This document shows, piece by piece, positions 62,640 to 64,000 of a DNA stretch of 64,000 bases. A program made the translations under genes and the position numbers. The notes below the pieces were generated by a model, which had not been told where the DNA came from, did no database searches, and worked only from the letters and a program-made list of their open reading frames with translations. The stretch is from Clostridium tertium. GTDB lineage: Bacteria; Bacillota; Clostridia; Clostridiales; Clostridiaceae. Each line of letters starts with the position of its first letter. Within the stretch, counting starts at the first letter, position 1. The stretch is taken from positions 34,331 to 98,330 of the forward strand of contig NZ_JAGGJY010000015.1 of NCBI RefSeq assembly GCF_017873245.1. Direction: 5' to 3'.

Positions 62640-63606
62640 AGGATATGAAAAAGAACTAACATTAATATATGAAAATATACGACTTGAAGAGGAAAAAAAC
62701 TTAGAAAAAAGACGTAATGAAATAAAGCAAAAACATCCAGATATATTAGAATTAGATAATTTAATTCAGAAAAAATCCCTTAATTTAGCTATGTCAATTT
62801 TAAAGGGTTTAAATGAATTAGAGCTCAAAAATCTAAAAGAAGAAATAGTTGATCTTAGATTTAAAAAGTATGAAGCTTTAGTTGGTAATGGATATGATCA
62901 AGAATATTTAACACTTCATCATAGATGCCCTAAATGTAAAGATCAAGGATATATCGGCAGTACAAAGTGTATTTGCTATAAAAATAAATTAGTTAACCTT
63001 TACTATAAGGACTCTGATTTACAAGATTCACTAAGACTAAATAATTTTAATAACTTTGATTTATCCTTATTTTCTAATTATAAAATAAGCGATGATAAGT
63101 ACACTCCTAGAAAAAATATTGAAAATATTCTTGAATATATAAATGGAGACTTTATACCAAACTTCTCTAAAAATAATGACAACATGTTGTTTTATGGTGA
63201 TTCAGGAACCGGAAAGACTTTCCTAAGTTGCTGTGTAGCAAAAGAGCTACTTGATAAAGGTTATTTAGTTGTTTATAGAAGTATAGATGAACTTATTAAA
63301 AATTTAAGAGAAATAAGATTCGAAAATAATTATAATTTAGAAGACCTTTTAATAAACTGTGATCTATTAATAATAGATGATTTAGGTGCAGAACAACTTA
63401 CTGAATTCTCTGCAACAGAATTCTTTAATTTTCTCAATAAGAAATTATTAAAAAAGAAAAAGATGCTAATTTCTACAAACTTATCTTTACCTGATATAAG
63501 TAAGAATTATTCTGAAAGAATTTCTTCTAGACTCCTAGGAAATTTTAAGTTATATAAGTTTTATTCTGAAGATATAAGGATCCAATTAAATTTAAAGAAA
63601 AAATAA
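62629..63606 (+). CDS. dnaC: DnaC-like helicase loader ATPase
   Basis: A 325-residue AAA+ ATPase with a Zn-type motif CPKCKDQGYIGSTKCICY (near residue 100), Walker A GDSGTGKTF and Walker B LLIIDDLGAEQ, then SERISSRLLGNFK sensor region. It loads the replicative helicase with DnaD. Overlaps the dnaD 3' end. Confidence 0.93.
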   Translation: MMIKGYEKELTLIYENIRLEEEKNLEKRRNEIKQKHPDILELDNLIQKKSLNLAMSILKGLNELELKNLKEEIVDLRFKKYEALVGNGYDQEYLTLHHRCPKCKDQGYIGSTKCICYKNKLVNLYYKDSDLQDSLRLNNFNNFDLSLFSNYKISDDKYTPRKNIENILEYINGDFIPNFSKNNDNMLFYGDSGTGKTFLSCCVAKELLDKGYLVVYRSIDELIKNLREIRFENNYNLEDLLINCDLLIIDDLGAEQLTEFSATEFFNFLNKKLLKKKKMLISTNLSLPDISKNYSERISSRLLGNFKLYKFYSEDIRIQLNLKKK

Positions 63607-63646
63607 AAAGAGGGATGTATCAAAATAAATTTTGATATTAGCCTAT

Positions 63647-63680
63647 AAAAAGGGAAGTTCGAATTCGAACTTCCCTTTTT
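63647..63680. terminator. Perfect 34-bp palindromic terminator
   Basis: AAAAAGGGAAGTTCGAA repeats inverted without loop; ends with T5 on both strands. It can end dnaC transcription and the tRNA operon from the other side. Confidence 0.85.
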
Positions 63681-63824
63681 GAGCATATATAAATAATAAA
63701 TAAAACTTCTATTTAATCTTAAAAACATCCTTAATCAAGTAAAATCAATGGTCTAAAAGAGGCTCACGAAACGTTATAGCCTTACAAAAAAACAAAAAAG
63801 ACTCTAGATAATTCTAAAGTCTTC

Positions 63825-63899
63825 TGGAGCTGGCAATAGGAATCGAACCTACAACCTGCTGATTACAAGTCAGCTGCTCTACCGTTGAGCCATGCCAGC
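63825..63899 (-). tRNA. tRNA-Thr (anticodon UGU)
   Basis: Complete cloverleaf on the minus strand: acceptor GCTGGCA/TGCCAGC, D-arm with GCTCAACGGTAGAGC, anticodon loop CTTGTAA (anticodon TGT), T-arm GGTTCGATTCC, discriminator T and encoded CCA. Confidence 0.97.
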
Positions 63900-63927
63900 G
63901 CATGTTAATTTTTATCGCACTTTAAAG

Positions 63928-64000
63928 TGGCGACTCAGAAGGGGCTCGAACCCTCGACCTCCGGCGTGACAGGCCGGCACTCTAACCAACTGAGCTACTG
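63928..64000 (-). tRNA. tRNA-Asp (anticodon GUC), 5' end cut off
   Basis: Minus-strand tRNA with anticodon stem CCGGC, loop CTGTCAC and anticodon GTC, T-arm GGTTCGAGCCC and encoded CCA. The first four bases of the acceptor stem (pairing with the visible GAGTC side) lie beyond the window. Confidence 0.95.

Overview
The window is low-GC DNA (roughly 28% G+C by eye) with strong AGGAGG-type ribosome sites, intrinsic terminators after most genes, spore-cortex hydrolase-like genes, rubredoxin, SleC- and SleM-like enzymes, DnaD/DnaC and a clostridial rlmH-yycJ-murA neighbourhood. It fits a spore-forming anaerobe of Clostridium sensu stricto. The species cannot be fixed from the sequence alone.

Layout. 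1-9.3 kb: end of a PlsC-like gene, MATE exporter, Fic-fold protein without the catalytic His, Ogt, DEAD-box RNA helicase, rubredoxin, an orphan N6-adenine methyltransferase and a K+/H+ antiporter. 9.4-15.3 kb: a SleM-like GH25 lysozyme with four LysM repeats, a SleC-like SpoIID plus triple peptidoglycan-binding protein, a PHP phosphoesterase and a DEDD exonuclease. 15.4-19.6 kb: an amino-sugar locus (RpiR/MurR regulator, NanE epimerase, PTS IICB, ChbG/YdjC deacetylase). 20-26.6 kb: a secreted PTP/phytase-like plus GxGYxYP protein, TipA-type MerR regulator, single-domain globin, YjgB-like lipoprotein, cytidine deaminase and a uracil-DNA-glycosylase-like protein. 26.6-29.05 kb: a gene graveyard (hydrolase, EFR1-type ferredoxin, nitroreductase and winged-helix fragments) around an intact GT8 glycosyltransferase of foreign composition.

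29.04-52.08 kb is the most striking part: a composite island abutting the last codons of rlmH, organised like staphylococcal SCC elements but in a clostridial background. An 18-residue-free description: a 28-bp perfect direct repeat containing the last rlmH codons (EPYHK-stop) occurs at 52048-52075 and 34534-34561, bounding a 17.5-kb cassette. The cassette carries a CcrC-like large serine recombinase, a resolvase-like protein lacking catalytic residues, a primase-helicase fusion, an IS630-like HTH protein, a Mor-like regulator, DUF960-type small proteins, four related intergenic palindromes, a 1.4-kb strand-asymmetric non-coding region, and defence cargo (HEPN-like protein, m5C methyltransferase with BglII-like endonuclease, HNH nuclease with a possible modified-DNA reader). 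Left of it is the remnant of a second, recombinase-less cassette with duplicated small genes and a BcgI-like restriction-modification system.

52-64 kb returns to a conserved chromosomal background: rlmH, Hsp20, LUD protein, SEC-C protein, CxxH/CxxC protein, yycJ, murA, a 2H-like protein, dUTPase-like protein, YdcZ-type transporter, S8 protease, M23 endopeptidase, dnaD and dnaC, tRNA-Thr and a partial tRNA-Asp. The proposed logic is that the recombinase module inserts and excises cassettes at rlmH without breaking it, while the cargo provides phage defence; all functional roles are inferred from sequence motifs only.
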